A stretch of DNA of 64,000 bases, from NCBI GenBank assembly GCA_033439265.1, contig JAVTVX010000017.1:14346501-14410500 (forward strand). The letters are read 5' to 3'. Positions 31,541-44,000 of the stretch are shown piece after piece. Under the pieces are notes generated by a model. The model saw only the letters and a program-made list of their open reading frames with translations. It did no database searches and was not told the DNA's origin. Source of the DNA: Dillenia suffruticosa (Eukaryota; Streptophyta; Magnoliopsida; Dilleniales; Dilleniaceae). The position numbers and the translations under genes were made by a program. The stretch's first letter is position 1. The number at the start of each line of letters is the position of its first letter.

Positions 31541-32803
31541 GCAAACGCGTTCCTTCAAGGAGATCTCGAAGAAGAAGTGTACATGCAACTTCCTCAAGGG
31601 TTCCAACAACAAGGAGGAAACGTGTGCAAACTACGCAAGGCTATCTACGGGCTGAAGCAATCCCCAAGGGCATGGTATGCAAAATTAAGCCATGCTTTCC
31701 TTAGTAGTGGATTTGTTAAATGCCATAGCGACTCTTCTGTTTTCATTAGAAAAAACAATGATAAAATAGTGATAGCCTTAGTTTACGTAGATGATATCAT
31801 CATTACTGGAAATGACATGCATTTAATAGATATAGTTAGAAATTTCTTGAGTTCTAGGTTTAAAATTAAAGATTTAGGGAGACTAAAGTATTTCCTAGGA
31901 ATTGAGTTAGCCTATTGTAATAATGGGTTAATTCTATCCCAAAGGAAATATGCACTTGATCTTTTGCAGGAAACAGGAAAGCTAGGAGGAAAGCCAGCTT
32001 GTAGCCCTATTGTCACCACTGGACCTCTAGTAGATGATGAGGAGCCACTTGAGGACATAGAGAGATATCAAAGACTTGTAGGACGACTGATCTACCTCAC
32101 CATCACTAGGCCAGACATAGCCTTTGCCGTGAGCCAAATTAGTCAACATATGCATTCTCCAAAGATGGGTCATTGGAGAGCAGTTGAGCGCATCCTTCAC
32201 TACATCAAGAAATCACCAGGACTAGGTATTTGGATGAAGAACAATGGAAGCTCCCAAATTGAAGGCTTTTGCGATGCAGATTGGGCGAGCGATTCAAAGG
32301 ATAGAAGATCTACCACCGGGTACTGCATGTTCGTAGGAGGCAACTTGGTAACATGGAAGAGCAAAAAACAACATGTGGTGTCAAGATCGAGTGCAGAGGC
32401 TGAGTATAGAGCAATGGCGTCAGCAGCCGGTGAGATTATATGGTTGAAGGCTCTAGTAGAGGAATTAGGGTTCAATGTTTCTACACCAATCAACTTGCAT
32501 TGTGACAATCAATCGGCAATTCATATTGCATCCAATCCGGTCTTCCATGAAAGGACTAAACACATAGAAGTTGATTGTCACTTCATTCGACAAAAGGTGG
32601 AAGAAAAGCTTATAGCCACTCCCTACATCAAAGGAAAAGAGCAACTAGCTGATATCTTCACAAAAGGGGGAACTGCAATGCATCTTCAAGAAATCATGAA
32701 CAAGTTGGGCACTATCGATATCTACGCACCCAACTTGAGGGGGAGTGTTGAAAAGAAGGATAACTTAACCCATCTTCATCACCAACCAAGTGCATCTACT
32801 TAG
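31541..32803 (+). pseudogene. E2 Pol C-terminal part: end of RT and RNase H
   Basis: Open from the first base (ANAFLQGDLEEEVYM) to the stop at 32801-32803, which lies 58 bases inside the 3' LTR. It holds YGLKQSPRAWYAKL, the YVDD active site, CDADWASD and the tail HERTKHIEVDCHFIRQKVEE. At the Arg codon of HFIRQ it has CGA where E1 and E3 have TGA, so E2 comes from a less damaged lineage of the family. It has no start of its own and lacks Gag, protease, integrase and half of RT, hence a fragment. Confidence 0.92.
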
Positions 32804-33195
32804 AAGTCCAAAAATCAGCATGCATTGTCCAGCAAGCATGGCCCATTTGGGCAGCCTAAACCAACCCAAAATACATTCAAAAATAGGCCCAAGGAAGCCC
32901 AAAAGTTTGGAGAAAAGTCTAGGAAGCAAACCCAAATAGCTAGGGGCAGTTTGAGCAGCATATATTTCAACAGTCAAAAAACTAGCTGTTGGAATTCCTT
33001 GGGGTTTGAGCTCCAACGGGAATATCACTTTCTACTGGCTATTTTTCCCTTTTCTCTATAAATAGAGCCTCATTGTATCTCCAAAAACTATGAAAAAAAA
33101 TGCTCTCAAATCTGTCCATGTATGCTCTCATTCTTCTTCAATAAAATTCAGAAGTATTCTTCATTTCTTGTGCTCTATTTTTTGATATTTCAACA
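32746..33195 (+). repeat. 3' LTR of E2
   Basis: 450 bp, TGTTGAAAAGAAGG...ATTTCAACA; TATA box TATAAATA on plus near 33057-33064. Confidence 0.92.
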
Positions 33196-33327
33196 CTTCC
33201 TCCTTTAGGGCAAGGGTTGAGGTCTTTAATTCTATCGATTCAAATAATTCGTTGAAACAATTTTTTTGGGCTAAATTAATTTGTTCGTGGGTTTTAGGGT
33301 TTTTATACCCAACGGGATCATATACTT
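33196..33327 (+). repeat. Fragment of a G-family LTR (right end)
   Basis: Matches the last ~130 bases of the G LTR at 57950-58079 (cctcctttagggcaagggttgagg, then tacccaacgg). Left part removed at the E2 boundary. Confidence 0.8.
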
Positions 33328-33389
33328 ATCTTTGAAAATAGGATAACTAGCCCTTATTTAAATGTCCACGTGGGCATTGTAAAACAACA
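33328..33389 (-). repeat. Fragment of an F-family LTR (F3)
   Basis: About 60 bases match the end of the F2 LTR (ttatctttggaaatgggataactagcc and gtgggcattgtaaa near 14488-14548). It ends AACAACA at 33389. Confidence 0.65.
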
Positions 33390-35597
33390 TCATGCGCTTT
33401 TTTTCAAAACAAATCAAAATATTCCTTAAAACCGATAAAAATCCATCTTCTGTCCAAACAATTCAAAACAAAAACAAATGGCCAATTAAAATCTATAAAT
33501 CAAAGAGATTCAAAAATAATTCGAAGAAAATCAGCATTGGCAATTTCCAATAAAATTCATGTGAAATAGTAAAAAATCCCCTAATAAGTACAAAACTTCT
33601 TGTACAGTTCCAACCAAAATAAACAAAGTGTGTGCAAAGAAACGAAGGTTTCCAAAAGTTTACAAAATGGCCTCCTCATATCTATCTATCAATACCTCAA
33701 AACCACGCCAAAATTTATATCAAAAAAAGTCTACCATGATGGTCTCCGCAAGTCCGGCACTAGAGGTTGACTAAGATTCTCCGGTATCTAAACTTTCTTA
33801 ATTAAAAAATAATGAGAGAATAAGTATAAATAATACTCAGTGAGTGGATAGAATTTTCCAAAAATCCATTCCATCATATCCAAATGCCAATAATTCATCG
33901 ATAAATAACAAACATTCAAATAGATTCAAATATTTAGTAAACATGAAAAATCAAGTAATGGATCCAATCATTTCAAGTTTCTCAAAACTATAAGAATGCC
34001 AAAAATCTCTTTTCACGGCAAAGGTCAACCAAGGGCAGAACAGTCAAGGGGCTTTCCCACAATTTCCTAATACATCTGACTTTGGTGTTGGCTTAGATCT
34101 CCTTTAGGATACAACCAAGTTAGCTGAGGGGATGATCTTGGAGGCACCTCTCAAGCGTGGTTACCTCCTTAGTCGTATAACCCCAATCACGTCACCCTGT
34201 CAAGTCACACTCTTAAAGGGAATGATCATAACCATTAACCATGGATGTTAGCACCACACCCCAAACATGCACTAATCCATAATACCCATTTCCAACTGCA
34301 ATGTGCCACCATTCTTCCAATCAAGCCAATTCCAAACATAATTTCAATTGTAACAAGTTTACATATAAACATACATACAAATATCATTAAATGCATAAAT
34401 CAATTTAATCTCATTTTTGGACACTCCACAATCACAGATAACATATAAAAACCCACTTTAAAATCATTTTTAAAAAATCAAAGAAAACATTTGTGATTCA
34501 AACCACAAATATCCATCCACTCACTTTTTCGGAGAATAACAACTCCCTATTCCAAATCAAACAAGATCCAATCTCTTCTTGGGTTTCAAGTGCTTTAACC
34601 TAAACATTAAATACCAATTAATCATTAAATCATAGATCAACACTAAAACTAATTAGTTTTTTGTCAATATTTCACAGTCCTAGTTTACAACAAATTTCCA
34701 GCACAAATATATCGTAGAAAAAGAGCGATATCTTGAACTACAATTCTCGGATTACAGTAATTCCAATTATCACTTAAAGATTAAACATAAAATTATGACT
34801 TTTATGTTTATAATTAAACTTCATTCTATTCACATAAAAATATCTAGATGAACCAGTATAATAATCCTGACCTCACGACCCAACATGTGCAGTCATAAAA
34901 AAATCACTATAACTTTTATTACTATCGGATTTAAATAATTCAAATCCCAATTAATGATAAGACAATATTCAGAGTTTAGCATAATTTTGCATAGAAAACA
35001 GCTCAAATTCAGATTAAAGTATACTAATAGAATAGAATAGAAATAAGACATTTTATGTAAAACATGTCTCTTTGAAAAATTACTAAAAATCTAGTTCTCA
35101 ATGAAATGTTTCTCACAATATGATATTTTAGAACTGTAAAAGTTTAGTTTTAGTAGGAGAAAACCTAGTTCAATTTGGTATTGTGCAAAAAGAGTTATGA
35201 CCTAAATATTACAATAAGGTCAAACTATCTAGATTTGTAAAATTATGATTTTCATTCTCATTCTAATATTATACCTACACTTAATAGAATCAAATTATCA
35301 ACTAAACCATTCATTAAGATTTAAATGATAAATCATAATCTAAAACCCTGAATTAAACATACTTTATACTTGGCTTTCTAAACTCCAAAGTTCACTTTTC
35401 TTTTTACTTTCTCAGCCTCATTGCTCTCTTAATGTTTTCAGTTTGTTCTATGGACTTTTCACACCACTTTGTGCTTCCTGTATATATGGATGGAAATAGT
35501 TTATTTCAAGTTTAAATAATGATTTTGATGGTATGTGGGGGGTTTTGTTGGGAAGAAGGATGGAACTCGTGGCTAGGGTGTTATGAAAAAGGAAAGA

Positions 35598-35600
<3 letters not shown>
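33390..35600 (-). other. Non-coding AT-rich block, probable LTR of gypsy K
   Basis: No supported gene in 2.2 kb; short ORFs are chance. It has stretches reminiscent of long chromovirus LTRs (around 33670-33800 and 34000-34260), but there is no second LTR in the window to compare with. Confidence 0.45.

Positions 35601-35640
<40 letters not shown>
35601..35640. repeat. (CT)20 microsatellite, target of H3
   Basis: Forty bases of CT directly left of solo LTR H3; CT-rich sequence continues right of it at 36062. Confidence 0.9.
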
Positions 35641-35644
<4 letters not shown>

Positions 35645-36061
35645 GAAAAGAGCAATTAATCAACCTATCATCACATTTCTAAAAAGGGCCTTCCCAAGAG
35701 TCCAACAAGTTCTTCTCAAGGATGGAGCCTTAAATTGGCTGGTCCTTCGGGCCCAGCCCGGGCCAGAAAAAGGGGCCTTTTTGGCCCAGCAAAGGGGGCC
35801 CAATTGGACCCCAACGGCTAGTAATTCTAGCCGTTGGAGACAGCCTCCAACGGCTAGTAGAAAGGGGTCTTAACCCCTCTCTTGTGCTCTCTTTTTGCTC
35901 TCTAATTCTCTCCCTCATCTTCTTCTATAAATAGGCTTCTATGTGTTCAAGCAAAAGTATGAACAAAAGTTCAAAGTTATGAATGTTATTTGCTTTCTAT
36001 TTCAATAAAATTCAGAGTTATATTTCAAGATCTCTTGAGTTCTTTCTTTGATCTTTCAACA
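35641..36061 (+). repeat. H3: solo LTR of copia family H
   Basis: 421 bp, TGTTGAAAAGAG...GATCTTTCAACA, flanked by TCTCT on both sides (35636-35640, 36062-36066). TATA box TATAAATA at 35926-35933. Reverse orientation of H1. Confidence 0.9.
35810..35856. promoter_or_regulatory. Three MSA-like sites in H3
   Basis: Perfect YCYAACGGYYA matches at 35810-35820 (+), 35828-35838 (-) and 35846-35856 (+), 70-115 bp upstream of the TATA box. Confidence 0.55.
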
Positions 36062-36469
36062 TCTCTCTCCCTCTCTTTTCCTTAATCAGTCCAACACAAA
36101 CACATAACTGAAAGAAGGTTCAAGAATATAACTCTCTCTCTCTCCTTTGACTTTTCTACTTCATATTTCAAAAGAAAAGGAAAGAAGAATAAATATGTAC
36201 CGTGTGTGAGATAGGAGTGTTGAATAAGTCGCATGTATGTTTAGCTTAAAATAATAAAAAAGTTATTTTAATTCCCTTATACCAATTCAAATCCAAACCC
36301 AATCTCAATTTCCTAATCTATCTAAATTCATGGTTCAAATTTATAACCCAAAAATTTACCCTATAAGATATAAGACACTAATACAATTAGATATCGGATT
36401 CCGATATTATAAGTTTTGTCCCCAGAACAGAATTTCATTCTCGAAATTCACTAAATTTTATTCTTGAAT

Positions 36470-38056
36470 AACTGGGGGCTATTTTTCACATAACATTCTT
36501 AGCCTCCCAAGTCATCTTATCTACCCGATCACTTTTCCATTGAATCTTCACAATGCGGATTTCTTTGTTCTACAACCTCTTGACTTGTCAATCGAGAATG
36601 GCTATTGGTTGGATTTTGAAACTAAAGTCCACTCTCAATTCAATCGAGGGAGTTTCTAGTACATGGAAAGGATTTAGCAAATACTTTTTCAATATAGAGA
36701 CATGAAAAATATCGTGAATTCTTTCCAATTCCAATGGCAACTCTAGCCGGGTAAGCCATCTGTTAAAAATAAGGGAGAAGATGAAGATAAGTCTCAAGGT
36801 ATTCAACTTGAAAATATGATAATGTCATAAACATTGGGCCTTTTATTTTTTAATGTTCAGAATTTGGCAACATATTTATGACCCAAAATACATTCAAAAA
36901 CAAGCTCAATGAAGCCCAAAAGTATGGAGAAAAGTCTAAGAGGTAAACCCAAATAGCTAGGGGTAGTTTGGGCAATGTATATTCCAACAGTCCAAAAACT
37001 AGCTGTTGGAATTCCTTGGGGTTTGAGCCCCAACGGGAATATTGACTTTGTTCTCTCTCTACTGGCTATTTTTCTCCCTTTGCCTATAAATAGAGCTATT
37101 GCTCTCCTTGTAAAATTAAGAGGAAGATAATCTCTCTTCCTTTGTATCATTCTACTACATCAATAAAAACCAGAAGTTTATTAGATTTCTCTCTCTTCTT
37201 AGTCAAAAATCCAACACCATCTAGCCAATCCTCTCAAAGATCTTGAAGGGGACAATGTAGTAAGGATTCAACTTCCCCCATTATTGGAATAAAATCAAAC
37301 CTTTCCATTATGATATTTTCAAGAAGACCAAATGTCTTCCACTTTGAACTCCAATGGGCGTATCCTTTTATCAGTATAGCGCTTTTGCTGATATTGGACC
37401 ACCTTCATTTTTGGTGATCCCAATTAATTCAACATTTTCAATGTTCCTCTCACAAACCTCATCCCAACATAATGGAGTTTTATATTTCCTCCCGTATAGG
37501 GTCTCGTAGGGTGGCATTTCAATACTAATTTGGTAACTATTGTTGTATACAAATTTAATCAATGGAAGATCTCTATCCTAACTACCTTGAAAATCCATGA
37601 CACATGCCCTAAGCATGTCTTTCAAAATTTTAATCTGCGCTCTGATTACCCATTCATTTGAGGATGGAATGACGTGCTAAACTTTAACTTTGTCCCAAAG
37701 ACTCTTGCAACTTAGGCCAAAACCCTGATGTGAACCTAGAAACACAATCCAACACAATAGACACCAAAACTCCATGAAACCTCACAATCTCATCAATGTA
37801 GAGCTTGGTCAACCTCTCCAAGGACTAAGTATTCTGAATCGGTAAGAAATGAGCTTTTTTGGTGAGCCAATCCACAATCACCCAAATGATGTCATGCCTA
37901 CTTGGAGTATGTGGTAAACCAATCACAAAGTCCATAGTGATATATTCCCACTTCCACTCGGGAATTGGTAAAAGTTGGAGGATATCAGTGGGTTTCCGAT
38001 ATTCGACTTTAACTTGTCGACATAGAAGACATTTAGCTACAAATTCGACCATCCCC
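36470..38056 (-). pseudogene. Ty3/gypsy K integrase end and chromodomain remnant
   Basis: On minus, from right to left: integrase zinc region CLLCRQVKVEYRKP and core start WKWEYITMDFVIGLP near 38030-37880, then integrase FVYNNSYQISIEMPPYETLYGRKY at 37560-37480, the segment ELERIHDIFHVSILKKYLL near 36720-36680, and a chromodomain-like end (VKIQWKSDRVDKMTWEA) near 36560-36490. The solo LTR 36761-37216 splits it. Several frameshifts and stops. The chromodomain marks it as a chromovirus, a group that tends to insert into heterochromatin. Confidence 0.8.
36761..37216 (+). repeat. B3: solo LTR of family B
   Basis: 456 bp, same length as in B and C, flanked by CCATC (36756-36760 and 37217-37221). 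TATA box TATAAATA near 37085-37092. Confidence 0.95.
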
Positions 38057-38553
38057 TATTGAAAGATCAAAGTAAGAACACAAGAAGATCTTTGAAATGA
38101 AATTCTGAAGTTTATTGATAATGAAAGCAAACAACATTCATAGCTTTGAACTTTTGTTCATACCTTTGCTTGAATACATAGAAGCCTATTTATAGAAGAA
38201 GAAGATTGAGAGAATTTAGAGAGCAAATAAGAGAACAAGAGAGAGGGGTTAAGACCCCTCTCTACTAGCCATTGGAGGCTGTCTCCAATGGCTAGAATTA
38301 CTAGCCATTGAACAGTCTCCAACGTCTAGATTTGCCAAGCCATTGGGGCCCAATTGGGCACCCTTTGTGGGCTAAAAAGGGCCCTTTTGCTGGCCGGGGC
38401 AAGGCCCGAACTCGGGCTATGCCAATTAAGGCTTCATCCTTGAGACAAAAACTCATAAAGAATTTATTTGGTTTCAAAGGAGAAGAACTTGCTAAACTCT
38501 TAGAAGGCCTTTTAGAAATGTGATGATAGGCTGATTAATTTCTCTTTTCAACA
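38057..38553 (-). repeat. 3' LTR of H2
   Basis: About 497 bp, similar to H1; TATA box on minus near 38188-38195. Confidence 0.85.
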
Positions 38554-39403
38554 CTCCCTCTCAAGTTGGGTGTATAGATTAATAGTACCCAAATTGGCCA
38601 TCATTTCTTGTGAGCTGCTGGCCCACCCTTTGTGAAAATATTCGCTAGCTGATCTTTTCCTTTGATATGAGGAGTCACAATGAGTTTTTCTTCTGTCTTC
38701 TACCTTTTGACGAATAAAATGACAATCAACCTCTATGTACTTGGTGCGTTCATGGAAGACCGGATTGGTGACGATGTAAATTGTGGATTGATTGTCACAA
38801 TGGAGCTTGATTGGAGTGGAGACCGTGAACCCTAGCTCTTCTACTAAAGTCTTCAGCAATACTATCTCACTTGCACTAGCTGCCATGGCCCTATACTCGG
38901 CCTCCGCACTTGATCTAGATACAGCCCGTTGTTTTTTACTCTTACAAGCTACCAAGTTTCCTTCAACAAACATACAATATCCAGTGGTAGACTTTCTATC
39001 AGTGGGATCCCCTGCCCAATCAGCATCACAATACCCCTCAATGTCTGATCTTCCAATGTTCTTCATCCAAATCCCTAGCCCGGGTGATCCTTTGACGTAA
39101 TGAAGAATCCTCTCTACTGCTTTCCAATGAGCTTTTGTTGGAGAATGCATGAACTGACTTATATAGAACTCATCCTCCAAAAATATCACATCTTTAAATG
39201 TGTATTTTCGGTTAGTAGTAGAATCATAGCACCTATAACCTTTTTCAAAGGCTGCATATCCGAGAAATACACACTGTCTTCCTCTATGTTCTAATTTGTT
39301 CCTTGAGTGTGCTAGAATATGAATATAGTATATGTAACCAAATGTCCTAAGGTGAGAGATTTTAGGCTTTCTTCCCAGAAGAGCCTCTAGAGGCGATTGC
39401 CCT
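38548..39403 (-). pseudogene. H2 Pol remnant: integrase end fused to RNase H
   Basis: Reads GQSPLEALLGRKPKISHLRTFG (end of integrase) to DVIFLEDEF, then jumps near 39160 directly to SQFMHSPTKAHW (end of RT) and on through CDADWAGD and SAEAEYRAM. Compared with E1 about 1.3-1.4 kb are missing, including YVDD, yet the frame is kept. A frameshift near 38700 disturbs the C-terminus after FIRQKVED. The frame continues to the right into the LTR of element I up to 39507, an accidental extension. Confidence 0.85.
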
Positions 39404-39630
39404 TGTTGAAGTTTTAAAGAAGCAAGTAACAAACTATGAATGAATACTTCAAAGATTTTATTGATATCACAAAAAAAGTATACAAGTAGTTGAAGCATAT
39501 TTTTCATACTTTACAAAAGGACTTAAATAATGACCAACTTAAGGGCTGCAATTTTGAAGCTCATTTTATGACTTCTCTTTAGGGATTCTTTAGAGAGAGC
39601 TAAGGAACCTAATTCTTTTTCATTTCAACA
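39404..39630 (-). repeat. 3' LTR of element I, internally deleted
   Basis: TGTTGAAGTTTT...CATTTCAACA, about half the length of the A LTR. Confidence 0.8.
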
Positions 39631-40731
39631 CTCCCCCTCAAATTGGGTGTGTACATATCTATGACACCCAATTTGCCCATATTCTTGAGTATGTGATTGG
39701 CGGTTCCCAATTTTATAAAGATGTTAGTAATTTGATACTCACTTCTTGTAAAGCTAGGAATAATGAGTTTGTCTTCAATCTTTTATCTCACAAAGTGACA
39801 ATCCACCTAGATATGCTTTGTTCTTTCATCAAATACCGGATTTGAGGCAATGTGAATTGCCGATTGATTGTCACAATGGAGTTAAATCGGAGTTTGAACT
39901 ACGAACCCTATATCTTCAATTAGAGCTTTCAACCAAACTATCTCACTTGTTGCAACTGCCATGGTTTTATATTCCGCTTCAGCACTTGATCTAGATACCA
40001 CATGTTGTTTTTTCCTTTTCCAAGATACTAAATTTCCTCCAACAAACATGGAATACCCCGTGGTTGATCTTCTATCTTCTGAATTTCCAACCCAATCCGC
40101 ATCACAATACCCTAGATTTGAGAGCTGCAATTTTTCTTCATCCAAATTCCCATGCCGAGTGTGCCCTTTAAGTAGTCAAGAATTCTTTCGGTGGCTCTCC
40201 AATGTTTTCTTTTGGCTTGTGCATACGTTGACTAACTTGTCCCACAGCAAAGGAGATATCGGGTCTTGTTATGGTGAGATACATTAGTCTCCCTACAAGC
40301 CTTTGGTATCTTCGTTTATCTTCAAACTTTTCATCATCATCTTTAAGGCCACAAGAGGTGCTGATTGGACTACATGCGGCCTTGGCACCTAACTTTCTGA
40401 TTTCCTGCAAAAGATCAAGTACATACTTTTTTTGTGGTAAAACAAACCCATTTGGACAATAAACAAGTTCTATCCCGAGAAAGTATTTTAGTTTCCCTAA
40501 ATCTTTGATATCAAACTTAGTTTGAAGAAATTTTCTAACTTGATTAATTAGATTTAAATCATTTCCGGTTATGATTATATTATCTACATAAACTAAAACT
40601 ATAATAATTTTTTCATTTTGATTCTTAACAAAAAGGGATGAATAACTATTGCATTTCTCAAAACCATAATCAAGAAGAATAGAGTCATGTTTGGAATACC
40701 AAGCTCTTGGAGATTGTTTGAAACCATAAAT
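39631..40731 (-). pseudogene. Element I Pol remnant: RT end and RNase H
   Basis: Homologous to A 1905-3010. Frames 40410-40168 (YQRLVGRLMYLTITRPDISFAVGQVSQ) and 40145-39882 (YCDADWVGNSEDRRSTTGY) are separated by a frameshift near 40150-40180; other stops lie in the DNA left of 39882 and in the YVDD region near 40590 (tatctac, Asp changed). Not functional. Confidence 0.8.
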
Positions 40732-41093
40732 TGTTGAAATTCAAAGTAAGAAGAACCAACTAAAATTTAGAACTTTATTGAATTTGAGAGCAATTTTTGT
40801 ACATAATAAGAGAACTTTTTTCATAGTTTACAAGGGGAGGTCAATCCCTATTTATAGAGAAAATGAGAGGGAGAAAAAATGGGAGAATGAAGAGTGGAGA
40901 GAGCATAATCCCTATCAATCCCGAAGCCCGTGGGCCTGTCCCATATTGGGACCCTAATTTGGGCCAAGAAAACTAGACAAGAGGGGCATTAATTTGCCTC
41001 TATGCTTAGGTTTCCTTTAGGCCTCAAATAAGTAAGGAAAAATACAATCAATTTAGGGTTAATTGAGTATCCTAAGTGTTCTTCATTTCAACA
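40732..41093 (-). repeat. 3' LTR of J
   Basis: 362 bp. Compared with the 5' LTR the block after AGAGAGCATAAT that holds the CCAACGGCTAG repeats is absent. Confidence 0.88.
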
Positions 41094-44000
41094 CTCCCCC
41101 TCAAGTTGGGTGCATATATGTCAATAGTGCCCAACTTGCCCAAGATATCCTGAAGATGAGCGGCCGTTCCTCCCTTAGTGAAGATGTCTGCAAGTTGATT
41201 TTTTCCTTTGATATGAGGAGTAGTAATAAGTCTTTCTTCTACCTTTTGCCGAATAAAGTGACAATTGACCTCTATATGTTTGGTCCTTTCATGGAAGACC
41301 GGATTTGATGTGATATGAATTGCGGATTGATTGTCACAATGAAGCTTGATTGGAGTTGTAACTCTATACCCAAGTTCTTCTACCAAGGCTTTAAGCCATA
41401 CGATCTCACTTGCGGCTGATGCCATTGCCCTATATTCGGCTTCTGAACTTGACCTAGACACCACATGTTGCTTTTTGCTCTTCCATGCAACTAAATTGCC
41501 TCCTACAAACATGCAATATCCGGATGTTGATCTCCTATCCTTGATATCTCCGGCCCAATCCGCATCACAATATCCTTCAATTTCTGAATTTTTGTTATTT
41601 TTCATCCAAATGCCTAGCCCAGGTGATCCTTTAATGTAATGAAGAATCCTTTCAGCTGCTCTCCAATGACCTTTCTTTGGAGCATGCATATGTTGACTCA
41701 CTTGGCTAACGGCAAAGGAAATATCAGGCCTAGTGATGGTGAGATAAATCAATCGTCCTATGAGCCTCTGATATCTCTCTATGTCCATAAAGGGTTCTTC
41801 ATCATCTATCAGAGGTCCTGATGTAGAGACGGGACTGCATGCTGGTTTTGCTCCTAGCTTCCCTGTTTCCTGCAACAAGTCAAGAGCATACTTTCTTTGG
41901 GAGAGGACTAGCCCATTGGGACAATAGGCTAGTTCAATTCCTAAGAAATACTTTAATTTCCCTAAATCCTTAATTTCAAATCTATTTTTCAAGAAATTAC
42001 TAACTAGTTCTATGTGGTGTGTGTCATTTCCTTTGATGATAATATCATCTACATATACTAGAGCAATAGTTGTTTTTCCATTTTCTTTTTTTTTAACAAA
42101 GAGAGATGAATCACTATTGCATTTTAAGAAACCATAACTAAGGAAGGCTTGGCTTAGTTTGGCATACCATGCTCTAGGAGATTGTTTCAATCCATAGATA
42201 GCCTTGCGGAGTTTGCATACTTTTCCTTCATGATGTTGGAACCCTTGAGGTGGTTGCATATAGACTTCTTCTTCTAGATTTCCTTGAAGGAATGCATTAG
42301 CAACATCCATTTGATACATGTTCCATTCATGATTCACGGCCAAGGACATAAGTACTTTAATGGAGTTCATTTTTGCTACCGGAGCATAGGTTTCCTTGTA
42401 GTCTATTCCGTATGCTTGAGTAAATCCTTTTGCCACTAATCTTGCCTTGAAGCGATCGATTGATCCATCACTTTTATGCTTGATTTTATATACCCATTTG
42501 CATCCTACGGCCTTCTTGTTTTTGGGCAAATGAGTAATATCCCAAGTTCCATTTTTGGTAAGAGCATCTATCTCTTCTTTCATGACTTGCACCCACCTAG
42601 GATCTTGTTTTGCTTCTTCAAAAAATCTAGGTTCCACCTCTTTGTCAATCTTGTTTAAGTATGCTTGGTGTTTTGTGGAGACATGTGAGGTAGTGTAGTA
42701 ATCAGAAATGGGATACAAAGTCACTTCAGAGTTGAAAAACACTCTTTGGTTGATCCATTCGGATGGAGGAAGTCTTAGTCTTGTTGAGCTTCTAAGAGGG
42801 GGTGGTGGAGAAGGAGGTGCTTCATCCGAATTTTCAGAATTGGGATCCTCGGTTTGTTCTGAATTTTGAGCTCCCCCTGAATCATTTGAGGGGTCTTCTT
42901 CTGAAGAGGTAGAATCTTCATTGCCTTGAGTATTCTCTCCTTCCATTTGAGGATTATTTTGGATTTCATTTGCTAAAGGCTGGTATGGAAGAACTAGGAA
43001 ATCCGAAGAACTTGTTGGAGTATTTTGCCTTGGTACTTCATGTTCTTCTTTTCCTGAAAAAAAGGATTCTTTTTCCACAAATATCACATCTTTAGATGTG
43101 TATGTTTTGTTAGTTTTAGAATCATAACATTTATATCCTTTTTCAAATATTGCATAACCTAGGAATAGGAATTTCCTTCCTTTATGGTCTAATTTGTCTT
43201 TGAATTGTGAGGGAATGTGGATATAGCATACACAACCAAAAACTCTAAGATGGGAAATCTTTGTTTTTCTTCCTAGGAGCACTTCTAAAAGTGATTTGCC
43301 TTTTAGAATCTCAGAAGGCATTAAGTTTATCACATGGACTGCGGTTTTAATCGCATCACACCAAAATTTCTTGGGCACATTAGCATGGATCATCATGGCT
43401 CTTGCGGTTTCCAATATATGCCTATTCTTTCTTTCAGCTACCCCATTTTGTTGGGGTGTGTAAACACATGATTTTTTATGAAGAATGTCATTCTCATTTA
43501 GAAAGTTTTCAAATTTATGGCTTGTGTATTCCCCACCATGATCAGATCTAAGAGCTTTGATTTTAGCATTGTAAAGGTTGGTCACATACTTAAAATAGCT
43601 TTTGAGTGCTTCAAAAGCTTGATCTTTAGAATGCAAAAGGTATACCCAAGTGTATCTAGTCTTTTGATCAATAAATGTGATGAAATATTTATACCCTAGG
43701 TGTGATACGATAGGAGAAGTCCAAATGTCAGAGTGAACTAATTCAAATGATGTGATATATTCACTTTCTGAACTAGGGTATGTAGTTCTTGTTTCTTTCC
43801 CTAAGATGCATGCTTCACAAGATTTGTTTTCTATATTCAAATTTGGGAGAAGATGATTTAATGCCTTGTTGTTTAGATGCCCTAATCGAGCATGCCAAAG
43901 GAAGGCATCATTATTGATGTGAGTAGTGAATGCATGTTGCCCTTCGTCCAAGTAATATAGGCCCCCCCTTTGAAACCCTTTTCCAATCATTTGGTTAGTG

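Larger units (their letters stand above)
31541..33195 (+). mobile_element. E2: 3' part of a family E copia, plus strand
   Basis: Begins inside reverse transcriptase exactly at the end of the A2 LTR, so A2 was inserted there; the 5' part of E2 is gone. It ends with a complete 450 bp 3' LTR (32746-33195), which abuts a G-type LTR fragment (flank CTTCC). Confidence 0.9.
33390..38056 (-). mobile_element. K: decayed Ty3/gypsy chromovirus remnant with H3 and B3 solo LTRs
   Basis: The right part, 36470-38056, is the end of a Ty3/gypsy pol on minus. The left part, 33390 to about 36410, is AT-rich and non-coding and by position is the long 3' LTR and its flank; I could not fix its ends. Solo LTR H3 (35641-36061, TSD TCTCT) and the family B solo LTR (36761-37216, TSD CCATC) are inserted. 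At 38057 it is cut by H2, and the upstream part of pol does not reappear. Confidence 0.7.
38057..39403 (-). mobile_element. H2: 3' part of a family H copia with internal deletion
   Basis: Complete 3' LTR (38057-38553, first bases mutated to TA) followed by a polypurine-like tract (38554-38565) and shortened pol. Cut on the right by element I at 39404. Its U3 has the same repeats as H1 but their CG steps have become TG or CA, so the MSA-like sites are lost. Confidence 0.85.
39404..40731 (-). mobile_element. I: 3' part of an A-like copia, decayed
   Basis: A short LTR (39404-39630, 227 bp) that lacks the TATA and U3 repeat region is followed by the polypurine tract and pol sequence close to A. 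It is cut on the right by J at 40732. Left flank in H2 is GCCCT; the other copy is not present. Confidence 0.8.

Noticed and set aside
33390..35600. Possible host gene in the long non-coding stretch left of H3
   Set aside because: No splice-compatible coding pattern or recognisable protein; position next to gypsy pol favours an LTR.
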